This document shows positions 8,483-18,474 of a DNA stretch of 50,301 bases, one piece after another. The DNA lies in contig MTMG01000014.1 of the NCBI GenBank assembly GCA_002010075.1, forward strand, positions 1 through 50,301, read 5' to 3'. The translations under genes and the position numbers were made by a program. This DNA is from Methanomicrobia archaeon JdFR-19 (lineage in GTDB: Archaea; Halobacteriota; Methanosarcinia; DSM-18856; Methermicoccaceae). The notes below the pieces were generated by a model. The model was not told the DNA's origin. It saw only the letters and a list, made by a program, of their open reading frames with translations, and made no database searches. Position 1 is the stretch's first letter. Each line of letters begins with the position of its first letter.

Positions 8483-9827
8483 CAGAAGCATCATTCGAAG
8501 TAAAGGATTTTAAGCTTTCGAAGTCTTCTGGAGGAACCTTCATATACTCTCTCAAGAGCGATGTTGCATAACATCCCCTGAAAAGTACGAATTCAAACAA
8601 AACTGACCTGTTTTTTGTATCAGATTTATCCTCTACTTCAAAATTAATCTCCTAATCAATTGTTATACATCTCAGAGTTCCTTTTGACGATAGTTCTGAT
8701 AGTTCCCCTTTGAGTTTGAAGTCTTCTGGTTTTACTTCCTCCTCCTCCAATATATTTCTGGCATACTGCGGAAGTGAGTTTGTTTTGTATCCTATTACGG
8801 GAAGAGCAACATACCCTCTCCCCACATTTATAAGCCTCTTCAACGATGAGATATTGTCATCTCTTACAAGTTCATACATCTTCTCATAAGGTACTCCATT
8901 CTTTGTAAATACTACATACTCCCCTGGAATTGGTTCATTCAGAGGAATCCCTTCCAGAATTCTTTCAGACAATATGCGGTTGAAGAGATAGGACTGATAA
9001 CCATGGATGAAGAGCTTCTGGAGATTTATAGGAAGTGCTCTGAAGGCTTTTGTATAACTACCTTCCGAGACTATGACGCTCAACATGGTTCTTTCGTATC
9101 TCAGATGGCGTGGAAATCTTTTTAGAATCTCTCCAAGCCCAGACTCATGTTCGCCTCTGAGATATCTTTCCCACAATTCCCTCCTCTCGTTCTTTACTCT
9201 CTCTCCTTCAAATGGCATGGCTATGTAGCTCATAACAGCGTCTTCCACGTCTCCTTTCAGTAGAGCTTTCCCCACTCGGTGGGTGATTGGACGGACAGAA
9301 CCAAATCTCTGGAATCCATAGAAATTCGGTGCCCCCCCAAAATCGTCCAGCTCATTCTTTATCCTGAGTATCCTTTCTTCACATTCTTTCTGTCCAATTA
9401 CAATGTCTCTAATTCTTATAAGGAATTTATTCCCTTTGAGATCACCTATTCCGATTCTTCTATTTGATTTTCCCACATATCTTATATTAACTCCTTTTAA
9501 ATTGATTTTTTCAATCTCTTTCCATTCCACTCCCCTTATACTTATTTTCTGGATTGTTTTTGCTTTTTTATCTTTTATCCCCGCAACCCCAAATCGCCTC
9601 TGACTAACTCTCAATCTCCTTGCAAGCTCTTTTATCAGCTGGTTTGTGTCCCAGTTCACCTTCTCAATCTCCACAATTAAATGCTCTCCATCGTCCCCAA
9701 TCTTCACTTCATCCGAGATTTCAATGACCATAAAGTCATCTGGGCTTACCTTGATTCTACCTCCGATTCCATCGGTTTTTGACACATAAGCAAGTATGCC
9801 AATTTCTCTCTCAACTTCGCTCAACAT
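8457..9827 (-). CDS. truD: tRNA pseudouridine synthase TruD with in-frame TAG at codon 392
   Basis: Pseudouridylates position 13 of tRNAs. Catalytic region RRFGVAGIKDKKAKT with the conserved Asp; further motifs NFYGFQRFGSVRP and HGYQSYLFNR. The frame reads LRCITID, then TAG (8654-8652), then continues with FEFVLFRGCYATSLLREYMK. This is the conserved C-terminal strand and helix of TruD (GxYATxLLRE), so the true end is TAA at 8457. The read-through protein is 456 aa. Stopping at TAG would remove a core element of the catalytic domain. Start MLSEVERE at 9827 is preferred over 9863. First gene of the operon running to nob1; it overlaps tfs by about 26 nt. Confidence 0.92.
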
Positions 9828-9864
9828 GCACACAAATATATTTTTATTAGGTGTATAAAGCATG

Positions 9865-11034
9865 ATGTTTTATGATGTGGCTATTGTTGGTGCAGGCCCC
9901 GCTGGTACGATGACAGCAAAGCACTTAGCTCTTCGAGGTTTATCCACAGTGATTTTGGAGGAACATAAGGCAATTGGTTTTCCCGTACAATGTGCTGGTC
10001 TCCTTGGGAAAAAAGCTTTAAGCTCATGTGAGGTGTCTGAGCGATGTGTTTTGAAAAAAATAACGGGAGCAAACATATTTGGTCCAGAAGGGGACAAATT
10101 AAGCATAGGTGGGGGGAATGTAAGGGCTTATGTGGTGGATAGGAGAGTTCTCGATACAGAAATGGCAAAGAATGCGATAGAAGCTGGCTCAGACATACTT
10201 CTGAATTTCCATGTTTCATAGATCAAAAAACATGATGACCACTTTGCAATCCATGGCACTCGGGAAAATGTGGGGGCAAAGATGATTGTGCTTGCAGAAG
10301 GTGTTTGTGGCAGGATTGCAAGGATGTTTGGGGTGGGGGGATTCGAAAAGGTCATAAGTTGTGCACAAATTGAAACGACTTACGATTTTTTGGATGAGGA
10401 TTTTGTTGAAGTTTTTCTTGGAAGTTGGTCTCCTGGTTTCTTTGCATGGGCAGTCCCTCTTGGAGATGATTTAGGGAGGGTGGGATTGGGTGTAAATCCA
10501 GAACTTTCGGCTAGTCATCCCGCTGATCATCTTCAGAATTTCTTATCCAACCATCCAGCACTCAATGGAAGATACAAGGAAAATGTTATGAGTCTCACTA
10601 TTGGTGCAATACCGATTGGTCTGAAGGGGAGGAGTTATGCAGATGGAGTGGTTGCTGTCGGAGATGCGGTTGCACAGGTAAAGCCAATCTCGGGAGGGGG
10701 GGTTTATCTGGGTACTTTGTGTGGAAGGATTGCTGCACAGACGATAGCAGAAGCTTTTGAGAATGGAGATACATCCGCCAAAAGATTATCTTCTTACGAG
10801 AGGGCTTGGAAAAAGGAGATTGGTAGGGAACTGAAATTTGGGATGAAGATTCATAACTGGATATTCACCATGAAAGACGAAAAAATTTCAGAAATATTGA
10901 AACTCTTGAATGATGAGAAGATATTGAATGTTGTGAATACTTATGGAGATATAGACTCGCCGTTATCGCTTGCCAAAAAACTCTTGAAAGAGCTGGATTT
11001 CAACATCCTCAGAATGATTAAGTTCCTCATCTGA
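9865..11034 (+). CDS. geranylgeranyl reductase family flavoprotein with in-frame TAG at codon 119
   Basis: FAD-dependent reductase that saturates the geranylgeranyl chains of archaeal membrane lipids. N-terminal Rossmann motif VAIVGAGPAGTMTA, FPVQCAGLLG (the substrate-side Cys motif), and the second FAD site GVVAVGDAVAQVKPISGGGV. TAG at 10219-10221 falls between LLNFHVS and IKKHDDHF; the same frame continues with VLAEGVCGRIAR and the rest of the enzyme to TGA. Full length 389 aa is normal for the family. Under the standard code it would be annotated as two fragments (ending 10221; restarting 10270). It may equally be a paralogue acting on another prenyl substrate. Convergent with nadC. Confidence 0.92.
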
Positions 11035-11848
11035 TGATTTCAAGAGAGAAATCGAGAAATCCGGATGAGTGTATGATATATCCGACTGATACAAAATCGA
11101 GGTCAAGCTCAGCATATTGACGAATGTTTTCTGGCGTGAGATTTCCTGAAGCCTCTAATAGAACCTTCCCCCTCAGTCCTTTCTGTTTCAGCATATCAAT
11201 GCATCTTCTAATCTCTTCGATGTTCATGTTATCGAACATTATCACATCCGCACCAGCATTTACAGCTCTCAAACACTCTTCACAGCTCTCCACTTCCACC
11301 TCCACCTTCATCATCGGTCCTGCAACCCTCTTTGCAATATTAACAGCATCCTCAATGTTCATCAGCTTCAGGTGATTGTCTTTGATCAGAACTGCATCTG
11401 AAAGACTGAATCTGTGTGGATATCCACCACCTATCCTAACTGCTTTCTTTTCGAACTTTCTAAATCCAGGGGTGGTCTTTCTTGTGCATGAGACCTTTAT
11501 CTTCGAACTTGCAAGCATATCCACACATTTCTTTGTGGTTGTTGCGATACCAGACATTCTGCCGAGTATGTTCAGTGCAACCCGCTCACCTTTTAAAATA
11601 CCTGCAGAATCCCCTTCAAGCTCTATCACAACATCCCCCTTCGCGACATCAGAACCATCTTCTTTGAGTACTCTTACATCAACTCCGAGATATTCGAAGA
11701 TTGCTTTTGCCTCCTCCACCCCCGCAACAACACCTTTTTCGTTCACAAGTATAACCGCCTTTGTCCTCACACCACTCAAACTCTCTATCAGGCCTTCTGT
11801 CCAGCCCCAGTCTTCTTCCAAAAATGTTTCTATCTCTCTGATGAGCAT
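11027..11848 (-). CDS. nadC: nicotinate-nucleotide pyrophosphorylase (quinolinate phosphoribosyltransferase)
   Basis: Forms NaMN from quinolinate and PRPP in de novo NAD synthesis; nadA lies at 41739. Motifs: ALNILGRMSGIAT, SCTRKTTPGFR (quinolinate-binding Arg/Lys), GGYPHRFSLSDAVLIKDNH, EVEVES and LLEASGNL. 273 aa, complete. No in-frame start lies upstream of the ATG at 11848. Ends in TGA, overlapping the 3' end of the reductase gene by 8 nt. Confidence 0.96.
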   Translation of the reverse strand: MLIREIETFLEEDWGWTEGLIESLSGVRTKAVILVNEKGVVAGVEEAKAIFEYLGVDVRVLKEDGSDVAKGDVVIELEGDSAGILKGERVALNILGRMSGIATTTKKCVDMLASSKIKVSCTRKTTPGFRKFEKKAVRIGGGYPHRFSLSDAVLIKDNHLKLMNIEDAVNIAKRVAGPMMKVEVEVESCEECLRAVNAGADVIMFDNMNIEEIRRCIDMLKQKGLRGKVLLEASGNLTPENIRQYAELDLDFVSVGYIIHSSGFLDFSLEIIR

Positions 11849-11873
11849 ACTCTAGAATTGTGCATTATCTTAT

Positions 11874-13349
11874 TTATTGGTAAGGACTGGAAGTCTCAGG
11901 ACAAGAACCTTCCAGCACAATCACACTGACCCCTCCCCCCTCGATTTTTGATGATATGATCTGAAATAGCTCCTCCTCGGTGGTTGATGATGCTTGGAGG
12001 AGGGTGGTATCTTTGCATATTGTCTTTGCAATATCTACAACGTATTCTGCCTCTCTGAAAGGTTGGCGCCCAGATATCCCAGCAACTCTATTGAGCATTA
12101 TCACAACCACTAAATCACGGGAATGAGATACCGCATGAACGAGAGATTGAACACCTGAGTGCATGAATCCAAAGTCTCCTATCACAGCCACACCCTTCTC
12201 AAATCCACAAGCAACTCCGATAGCAGAGCCAAGAACAAAAGCCACATCCACTGATTTCCAAGGCTCATGTGTGGTGAGATAGATGCATCCTACATCTCCC
12301 GCCACCGGCACATCTACCCTCCTCAACGCTTTAAAAAGAGGTATAAAAGGACAAGACATACACACGTTTCCCCTCTCTTCCTTACTTTTTACCTCTCGCC
12401 ACTCCACTCTCTCCATATCGAGTTTATCGAGTGCGAGCCGAATTTCGTTCTCATCGACGAGAGTGTTCTGGATATGTCCACTCCTCCTTCCCAGAAACTT
12501 TGTGCTAAGCTGTCTTTCAACAAATGGAGAAGTCTCCTCAACGACCAACACTCTATCGAGATTCTCAACATATGATATCTTTGAGAGTGGGAGAGGATTC
12601 ACAACCGACAGCTTTACATGTACCACATCTTCATCGACCACGCTATCTACGACTTGGGATGCGTATCCGGTTGAGATAATCCCAACTTTCCCATTGTTCT
12701 CCTCATTATAATTTCCTTTGACAACATTTAGATGTGTATTTTCTGAAAAGTCGATCATAATCTGGTATCTTTCACGTATGAACTTCATGTGTCTCTCGTG
12801 TACGGAGTATTCCCAAATATTTCTGTCATATCCCTCTGGGGGTTGTAGCTCACGACCGCCCTTGTGAGAACACTCCGCCCTCAGAAGTCGTTCTGTGAGT
12901 CTGACTATTGAGGGGCATTTTGTAGCCTCTGATATCCTGTATGCCTCAACTATTGAATCGAACAACGTTTCTGGATTCGGGTCGAATACAGGTACATCTG
13001 CAAGAAGTCCGTAGTATCTTGAATCCTGCTCATTCTGAGAGCCTATGCCCCCCGGGTCATCTCCCGCAAGCACAACAAGACCATGACCTATTGTATGTAT
13101 TGTGCTTGTGATCAATGGATCAGAGAGTACATTCATACCAACGTGCTTGACAACAACACATGACCTGAGTCCACTCACGGAATTGCCAAGTCCAATTTCA
13201 AAAGCTGTTTTTTCATTTACTGCCCACTCACCATCGAACTTTTCAACGAGCGTCTCGCCAAGCTCTGTAATAGGGTATCCTATTACGGCGATTGCCCTCT
13301 CAACTCCACAATGCTCAAGTGCCCTGCAAATAACCTTTTCTCCTATCAT
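11874..13349 (-). CDS. IorA-like thiamine-diphosphate oxidoreductase subunit lacking ferredoxin domain
   Basis: Resembles the alpha subunit of indolepyruvate:ferredoxin oxidoreductase. The N-terminal pyrimidine-binding domain has GYPITELGETL, NEKTAFEIGLG (ThDP-activating Glu) and CVVVKHVGMNVLSDPL. The C-terminal ThDP-binding domain has NVCMSCPFIPLFKAL, AGDVGC and GDFGFMHSGVQSL. At about 491 aa it lacks the C-terminal 2[4Fe-4S] ferredoxin part present in classical IorA (about 600 aa), and no iorB lies next to it. It could be an IorA variant with separate electron carriers or a different 2-oxoacid enzyme. The start is either MIGEK (13349) or 13361. Ends in TAA. Confidence 0.78.
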   Translation of the reverse strand: MIGEKVICRALEHCGVERAIAVIGYPITELGETLVEKFDGEWAVNEKTAFEIGLGNSVSGLRSCVVVKHVGMNVLSDPLITSTIHTIGHGLVVLAGDDPGGIGSQNEQDSRYYGLLADVPVFDPNPETLFDSIVEAYRISEATKCPSIVRLTERLLRAECSHKGGRELQPPEGYDRNIWEYSVHERHMKFIRERYQIMIDFSENTHLNVVKGNYNEENNGKVGIISTGYASQVVDSVVDEDVVHVKLSVVNPLPLSKISYVENLDRVLVVEETSPFVERQLSTKFLGRRSGHIQNTLVDENEIRLALDKLDMERVEWREVKSKEERGNVCMSCPFIPLFKALRRVDVPVAGDVGCIYLTTHEPWKSVDVAFVLGSAIGVACGFEKGVAVIGDFGFMHSGVQSLVHAVSHSRDLVVVIMLNRVAGISGRQPFREAEYVVDIAKTICKDTTLLQASSTTEEELFQIISSKIEGGGVSVIVLEGSCPETSSPYQ

Positions 13350-13396
13350 TTGTATTACCATATGCTTTTATCAGATAATTGTTTTTAACAGCTTTT

Positions 13397-14389
13397 ATGC
13401 TTGAGCTGGACGGCTCCTATGGAGAGGGTGGTGGACAGATACTCAGAACAGCTCTTGCTCTCTCGGCTATCACGAACATCCCAGTGAGGATATACAACAT
13501 AAGGAAGAAGAGAAAGAATCCGGGGCTTGCCCCCCAACACCTGAAAGCTACGGAGGTCTTGGTTGAACTAACAGATGCGCACGTCAGTGGGCTGGAGATA
13601 GGCTCTACCCAACTGACTTTTGAACCAGAACACATAAAGCCATGTAGAAAAACAATAGACATTGGAACTGCAGGCAGTATAACACTCCTCTTGCAGTGTA
13701 TAATCCCACCACTGCTATATGCGGACGAAGTTTCAAACTTCAGGGTGAAGGGTGGAACTGATGTTTATTGGTCTCCTTCATGGGACTATTATCAGCACAT
13801 CACATTGAGAGCAATGCGTGAGATGGGCATCAGAGTTGAAGGAAAACTTGTTAGAAGAGGATATTATCCGAGAGGGGGAGGAGAAGTTGAGATAATAGTC
13901 TATCCATCAAAACCCTCTCCAAAGAAATTTGAAAGGGTGAATGAGTGTGTTGAGGGAAGAGTCCACAGTTCTAAATTGCCCCTCCATGTGCCTGAAAGAA
14001 TAAAAAGAAGTGCGTTTGAGTATCTCAGAGAGAGCGGTATGGAAGCCTCTATTGAGATTGAGATTGGAGATGCTTTATCTCCCGGGTGTGGGATAACGTT
14101 GTGGAGTGGGTTGATTGGTTCTTGTGTGCTGGGAGCACGAGGGGTACCTTCAGAGGAAGTTGGGAGAGGTGCTGCCACCCATCTATTAAAAGAGCTTGAG
14201 TCTGGGGCATGTGTTGATGTGCATCTTGCTGACCAGCTAATACTCTACATGGGACTTGCGGGAGGAGGGGAATTTACGACTCCAGAACTCAGCGGGCACA
14301 CACTCACGAACATATGGGTTGTTGAAAAATTCATTGAAACATCGTTTGGTGTAGAGCAGACGAATGGACTATGGAAAATTTACCTATAA
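13397..14389 (+). CDS. rtcA: RNA 3'-terminal phosphate cyclase
   Basis: Converts RNA 3'-phosphate to a 2',3'-cyclic phosphate via an adenylylated histidine. Motifs: [57 protein letters not shown]. The C-terminus [16 protein letters not shown] carries the nucleophilic His region. 330 aa, full length. The start MLELDGS at 13397 matches the family; an upstream ATG at 13379 is less likely. Ends in TAA. Confidence 0.95.
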   Translation: MLELDGSYGEGGGQILRTALALSAITNIPVRIYNIRKKRKNPGLAPQHLKATEVLVELTDAHVSGLEIGSTQLTFEPEHIKPCRKTIDIGTAGSITLLLQCIIPPLLYADEVSNFRVKGGTDVYWSPSWDYYQHITLRAMREMGIRVEGKLVRRGYYPRGGGEVEIIVYPSKPSPKKFERVNECVEGRVHSSKLPLHVPERIKRSAFEYLRESGMEASIEIEIGDALSPGCGITLWSGLIGSCVLGARGVPSEEVGRGAATHLLKELESGACVDVHLADQLILYMGLAGGGEFTTPELSGHTLTNIWVVEKFIETSFGVEQTNGLWKIYL

Positions 14390-14455
14390 TTTTAAGTACT
14401 ATGACATCTTCTCTTTTTTGGGAATATTCTCAAAATTGAGAAAGTGGGGTCTGTG

Positions 14456-15115
14456 ATGGAATAGATAACTCTGTTGAAGAGACTGGCACTTCTCGGTGCG
14501 GTAAGAGAACCGGTTGAGATGGGGATTCACAGATGCTCACATCTGCTCTCTCAAAGTCCTCAAACAGCGGCAAGGAAACTTGAAGTACTTGAGAGAGAGG
14601 GATACATAGAGAGATGGAAAGCGAGAGGAAAGAGTTGGTTGATTATTACAGACAAAGGTAAAGAAACACTTTTCAAAGAATATATGGACTACAAGACGAT
14701 TTTTTCAGATAAACACAAGAAAAAGATTGTTTTGAGTGGTAGAGTCGTCTCGGGACTTGGCGAGGGTCAGTATTACACTAGTCTGGAAGGATATCGTACC
14801 CAGTTCAAGGAGAAGCTTGGCATCAATCCATATCCGGGAACGCTTAACATAAAGTTGGATGAGAAATCTCTTCCACTTAGGAGCATGTTTGAGTTGGGCG
14901 GAATACATATAGAGGGGTTTAAGACAGAGGACAGAACATTTGGAGAAGCCAGATGCTATCCTGCAACTATTGGGGGGCTTAGGTGTGGTCTTGTTCTGCC
15001 TCAGCGTTCCCATCATGGGGATGACATCATAGAAGTGATTTCGCCATACTATCTGAGAGAGAAACTTGGGCTGAAAGACGGGTCAGAAGTGAAAGTAGAG
15101 GTGCAACTCGTATGA
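14456..15115 (+). CDS. ribK: CTP-dependent riboflavin kinase with N-terminal HTH; TAG at codon 3
   Basis: Archaeal riboflavin kinase that makes FMN using CTP, fused to an N-terminal winged HTH (SPQTAARKLEVLEREGYI). The kinase domain starts at SGRVVSGLGEGQYY and contains NPYPGTLNIKL, typical of the RibK fold. An ATG at 14456 preceded by GTGGGG gives ATG-GAA-TAG-ATA-ACT-CTG-TTG, in frame with LLKRLALLGAV. Without reading TAG (14462-14464) the start would have to be a TTG at 14474 with no good ribosome-binding site. 219 aa. The stop overlaps the ribB ATG, so the two flavin genes are one unit. The HTH suggests a regulator/kinase fusion as seen in other euryarchaea. Confidence 0.88.
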
Positions 15116-15801
15116 TAAAAAAAGCTCTTCATGCATTCAGGAATGGAAAGCCTGTCTTGATATTCGATTCTGAAGATAGGGAAGGAGAAACTGATATAGC
15201 GTTTCCTGCTGAATTTGTAAAACCCGAGGACGTCAGAATGATGAGAAAGGAGGGAGGGGGGCTGATATGTGTTGCGATACATCCCAAGGCTGCAGAGAGA
15301 CTTGGACTTCCGTTCATGGTTGATATATTAAGAAGGTATGGGGGGAATGTCGAAAAGTCTGTTGAGAGAGAAGGAGATGTGAAATATGATAGAAGGTCAT
15401 CTTTTTCACTTTGGGTGAATCACAGAAGAACATTTACAGGTATTCCCGATAAAGATAGGGCATTGACGATTCGTGAGATTGGAAAGGCAACATCCACAGT
15501 TCTAAGGGGCAAGAAATACAATTTCTATGAGCATTTCAGAACTCCCGGACATGTTGCGATATTGAGGGCAGCAAACGAACTTCTCAGCGAGAGAGTAGGA
15601 CAGACAGAGCTTTCAGTCGCACTTGCCATCCTTGCTGGCATAACACCAGCGGTTGCAATATGTGAGATGCTCGGTGATGACGGGAATGCCTTTCCGAAAG
15701 ACGAAGCAAAGTTATATGCCATAGAACATGGAATCCCCTTTGTTGAAGGAAAAGACATCGTTAAATTGCATGAATCAGTAATCAAGAAGAGTCCTTTGTG
15801 A
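15112..15801 (+). CDS. ribB: 3,4-dihydroxy-2-butanone 4-phosphate synthase
   Basis: Makes the four-carbon precursor of riboflavin from ribulose 5-phosphate. Motifs: DSEDREGETDIAFPAEF (metal-binding acidic loop), GGGLICVAI, the sugar-phosphate loop TGIPDKDRALTIREI, and RTPGHVAILRA (metal-binding His). 229 aa. Overlaps ribK by 4 nt and nreA (convergent) by 27 nt. Ends in TGA. Confidence 0.96.
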   Translation: MIKKALHAFRNGKPVLIFDSEDREGETDIAFPAEFVKPEDVRMMRKEGGGLICVAIHPKAAERLGLPFMVDILRRYGGNVEKSVEREGDVKYDRRSSFSLWVNHRRTFTGIPDKDRALTIREIGKATSTVLRGKKYNFYEHFRTPGHVAILRAANELLSERVGQTELSVALAILAGITPAVAICEMLGDDGNAFPKDEAKLYAIEHGIPFVEGKDIVKLHESVIKKSPL

Positions 15802-16950
15802 AAGCACACCATGTATTATGTTCTTTTTCAGCCATTTGTGTTTTGGGGTTTCAAGTCTTGTTTCCATCTTAGCCACTGCATCCTCGAAATTATCAAACTT
15901 TTCAGGCATCCCTTTCATAGCTTCATCCACGGTTTTACTTATCACCCATGAACCAAGTGGTGCCCAATAACTTGGGTATACTTCTCTCACAATGAATATG
16001 GATGCTTGTCTTCTTCTGTTATAGAGATGTTCAAGTACTGAAATTCTTGCCGCATAGTATCCGCCCCCCAGTTGAGAATATCTCTTTGGCTTAGTTCTCT
16101 CTCCATCCCATATGACGCATCCATCAGACGACCATAGAGTATTCTTCATCCAAATTTCAACAATTTCGTATGAGTAGTGAGCAGGTATTAACAGTATCTC
16201 AAAATGATTTCCAAACCTCTCCCCATGAAACAATTCGAAACAGTCAATTGTTTCGAAATCAAGTATTCTCTTGATGAGTTCTCTTCCCACCATATCTTCA
16301 GTTGCGGTAATTGCCCATCTTGTTGGAACCAATCTTCTTCTTATACCTAAAAGTCCAGCGGATAATAGTCTTGTGATGTATTCTTTTTGTATTCCGTGTT
16401 CGTAGAGTTCTATGACAGCCTTTTCTGCATTGAGGTCATAATCTGAAACAGTTTTATCAACCTTCTTTGGCACTACTGGGTTATCTGCAACCACAAGTTT
16501 CTTCAAATTTCCACTCGGACCAACTGGCATAAGTGTGTCATCGAATCTAACTTCAAGTTTTGGTGGTTTTTCAAACCAAGCTTCAGTGTCAAGCGGTTTA
16601 CTCGATAGAGCACATTCTTGCATTGGAGAGATATCTACGTGTCTCACATGGGTTCGTATGTTAGACCTCACGAGTCTTGAACGGTATTCAACGACGTCTT
16701 GAATACTCATTGAAATCCATTTATCTGGTGCATCGAATAAGATGGCCCCCTCTCCGAACACTTCTGGCGGTATGAGGACGCCCGTGTAAACTTTTGGATA
16801 GAATCTGTGCCCTACGAGGAATGAGGGGGGTGTTGCACCGAATATGCTGTCTCCTATGCTGAGACTCTTTATGACATAGAACCGTTCAAGTATCGGGCAT
16901 CTTTCTCTCCCACAAAAGCCTCTCCCTTTACATATCACACATCTCTTCAT
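15775..16950 (-). CDS. nreA: archaeal DNA repair protein NreA with C-terminal PIP-like motif
   Basis: Conserved archaeal protein linked to DNA repair through the PCNA clamp. It begins with a zinc-binding cluster ([15 protein letters not shown]) and has the family core [17 protein letters not shown]. The last residues SQRTLLDY fit a PCNA-interacting pattern (Q-x-x-L-x-x-Y). 391 aa. Its ATG overlaps the stop of the biotin carboxylase gene. Ends in TGA inside the 3' end of ribB. Confidence 0.9.
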   Translation of the reverse strand: MKRCVICKGRGFCGRERCPILERFYVIKSLSIGDSIFGATPPSFLVGHRFYPKVYTGVLIPPEVFGEGAILFDAPDKWISMSIQDVVEYRSRLVRSNIRTHVRHVDISPMQECALSSKPLDTEAWFEKPPKLEVRFDDTLMPVGPSGNLKKLVVADNPVVPKKVDKTVSDYDLNAEKAVIELYEHGIQKEYITRLLSAGLLGIRRRLVPTRWAITATEDMVGRELIKRILDFETIDCFELFHGERFGNHFEILLIPAHYSYEIVEIWMKNTLWSSDGCVIWDGERTKPKRYSQLGGGYYAARISVLEHLYNRRRQASIFIVREVYPSYWAPLGSWVISKTVDEAMKGMPEKFDNFEDAVAKMETRLETPKHKWLKKNIIHGVLSQRTLLDY

Positions 16951-18431
16951 TTCTTGCCCCTTTTAACACCCATTGAATCTCGCGTATATGCAGCAATTGC
17001 AGCCGATATTGCAGCCATTTTTGCATCTTCTACACCGAAAGCAGCAGCAAGTGAATCTCTCTTCTCCTTCTCATCTTTGACAATCTTTTCAACAGATGCA
17101 ACTATATTTCTTTCTTGAACAAAGTGTGTGTTGTAATTTCCTTTCCTAAACTCTTTGTCTCTCATGACAGCTTTGTGGAATGGTATGTTTGTAATAACCC
17201 CCACTATTATGTATTCATAGAGAGCTCTGTCCATTCTCTTTATGCTCTCATCTCTGTTTCTTCCCCACACAGACAATTTCGATATCATTGGGTCGTAGTA
17301 GGGCGGTATCTCGTAGCCCATATGCACACCACTGTCCACCCTAACTCCCGGACCCCCTGGGGACCTGTATCTTCTTATTCTGCCTGGACAAGGTGCAAAG
17401 TCCCTCAATGGGTCTTCTGCGTTGATTCTACACTCTATTGCGTGACCGTTGACAGTTATGTCATCTTGGGACACACTCATTCCCTCTTCAGATGCTATCA
17501 ATATCTGCTCCTTTACGATATCGACTCCAGTAGTCATCTCGGTTATTGGATGCTCTACCTGTAATCGTGTGTTCATTTCGAGGAAGTAGAAGTTGCCATT
17601 TGAGTATATGAACTCTACAGTCCCAGCATTTCTATATCTTATGATTTTCCCCACTTTTTTTGCAACCTTCCCCATCTTCTCTCTAAGCTCCTCAGTCATC
17701 ACAGGCGATGGAGTCTCTTCGATGAGTTTCTGATGTCTTCTCTGTATTGAACACTCTCTCTCATTCAAGTGTATTATTTCTCCATTGTAATTTCCGAGTA
17801 TCTGAAATTCTATGTGTCTCGGATTTGGCAGGTATTTTTCAAGGATCAATCTCCCATCACCGAATGCAGATGTCGCCACGCTCGTCGCTCTCTCAAATGC
17901 TTTGAGGATATCCTCTTCACTACGAGCAATTTGCATTCCTATCCCACCACCACCTGCAGAAGCCTTTAAGATGACTGGATAGCCTATCTTCTCTGCACAC
18001 TTCAACACTCTATCTTCATTGATATCGGAATAACCAGGTATGACGGGAACGCCACCCTTCTTCATCGTCTCTTTTGCCTTACTTTTGTCCCCCATCATCT
18101 TGATGACATCACTCGAAGGGCCTATGAATGTGATACCTTCATCCTCACATCTTTTTGCAAAACTATGGTTTTCTGCGAGGAATCCATAGCCTGGATGTAT
18201 GGCATCCGCACCACACTTTTTGGCTATTTCTATGATTGCCTCTATGTTCAAATAACTCTTTGAGGGTGGTGCCTCTCCAATTCTGTATGCCTCATCTGCA
18301 TATCTTGCAAACAGTGCACCCTTGTCAGCATCAGAATAAACTGCAACACTCTTTATTCCAAGTTCTCTGCATGCCCTCATCACACGGATCGCTATCTCTC
18401 CTCTGTTCGCTACGAGCACTTTTTTGAACAT
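16947..18431 (-). CDS. pycA: biotin carboxylase (pyruvate carboxylase subunit A)
   Basis: ATP-grasp enzyme that carboxylates biotin for pyruvate carboxylase (or acetyl-CoA carboxylase). It begins [24 protein letters not shown] loop [42 protein letters not shown] with the catalytic Glu/Arg. 494 aa, full length. No pycB or biotin carrier is adjacent. In methanogens with this split form it supplies oxaloacetate. Ends in TGA, overlapping nreA. Confidence 0.93.
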   Translation of the reverse strand: MFKKVLVANRGEIAIRVMRACRELGIKSVAVYSDADKGALFARYADEAYRIGEAPPSKSYLNIEAIIEIAKKCGADAIHPGYGFLAENHSFAKRCEDEGITFIGPSSDVIKMMGDKSKAKETMKKGGVPVIPGYSDINEDRVLKCAEKIGYPVILKASAGGGGIGMQIARSEEDILKAFERATSVATSAFGDGRLILEKYLPNPRHIEFQILGNYNGEIIHLNERECSIQRRHQKLIEETPSPVMTEELREKMGKVAKKVGKIIRYRNAGTVEFIYSNGNFYFLEMNTRLQVEHPITEMTTGVDIVKEQILIASEEGMSVSQDDITVNGHAIECRINAEDPLRDFAPCPGRIRRYRSPGGPGVRVDSGVHMGYEIPPYYDPMISKLSVWGRNRDESIKRMDRALYEYIIVGVITNIPFHKAVMRDKEFRKGNYNTHFVQERNIVASVEKIVKDEKEKRDSLAAAFGVEDAKMAAISAAIAAYTRDSMGVKRGKK

Positions 18432-18474
18432 GGTACCATAATTAATTTTAAACTATTAATGGTTATTCTGTGGT

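Noticed and set aside
9862-11034. Geranylgeranyl reductase, serB, thiDN, truD and others as pseudogenes
   Set aside because: Each is interrupted only by TAG, in frame, with intact motifs on both sides; decay would also leave frameshifts, TGA and TAA.
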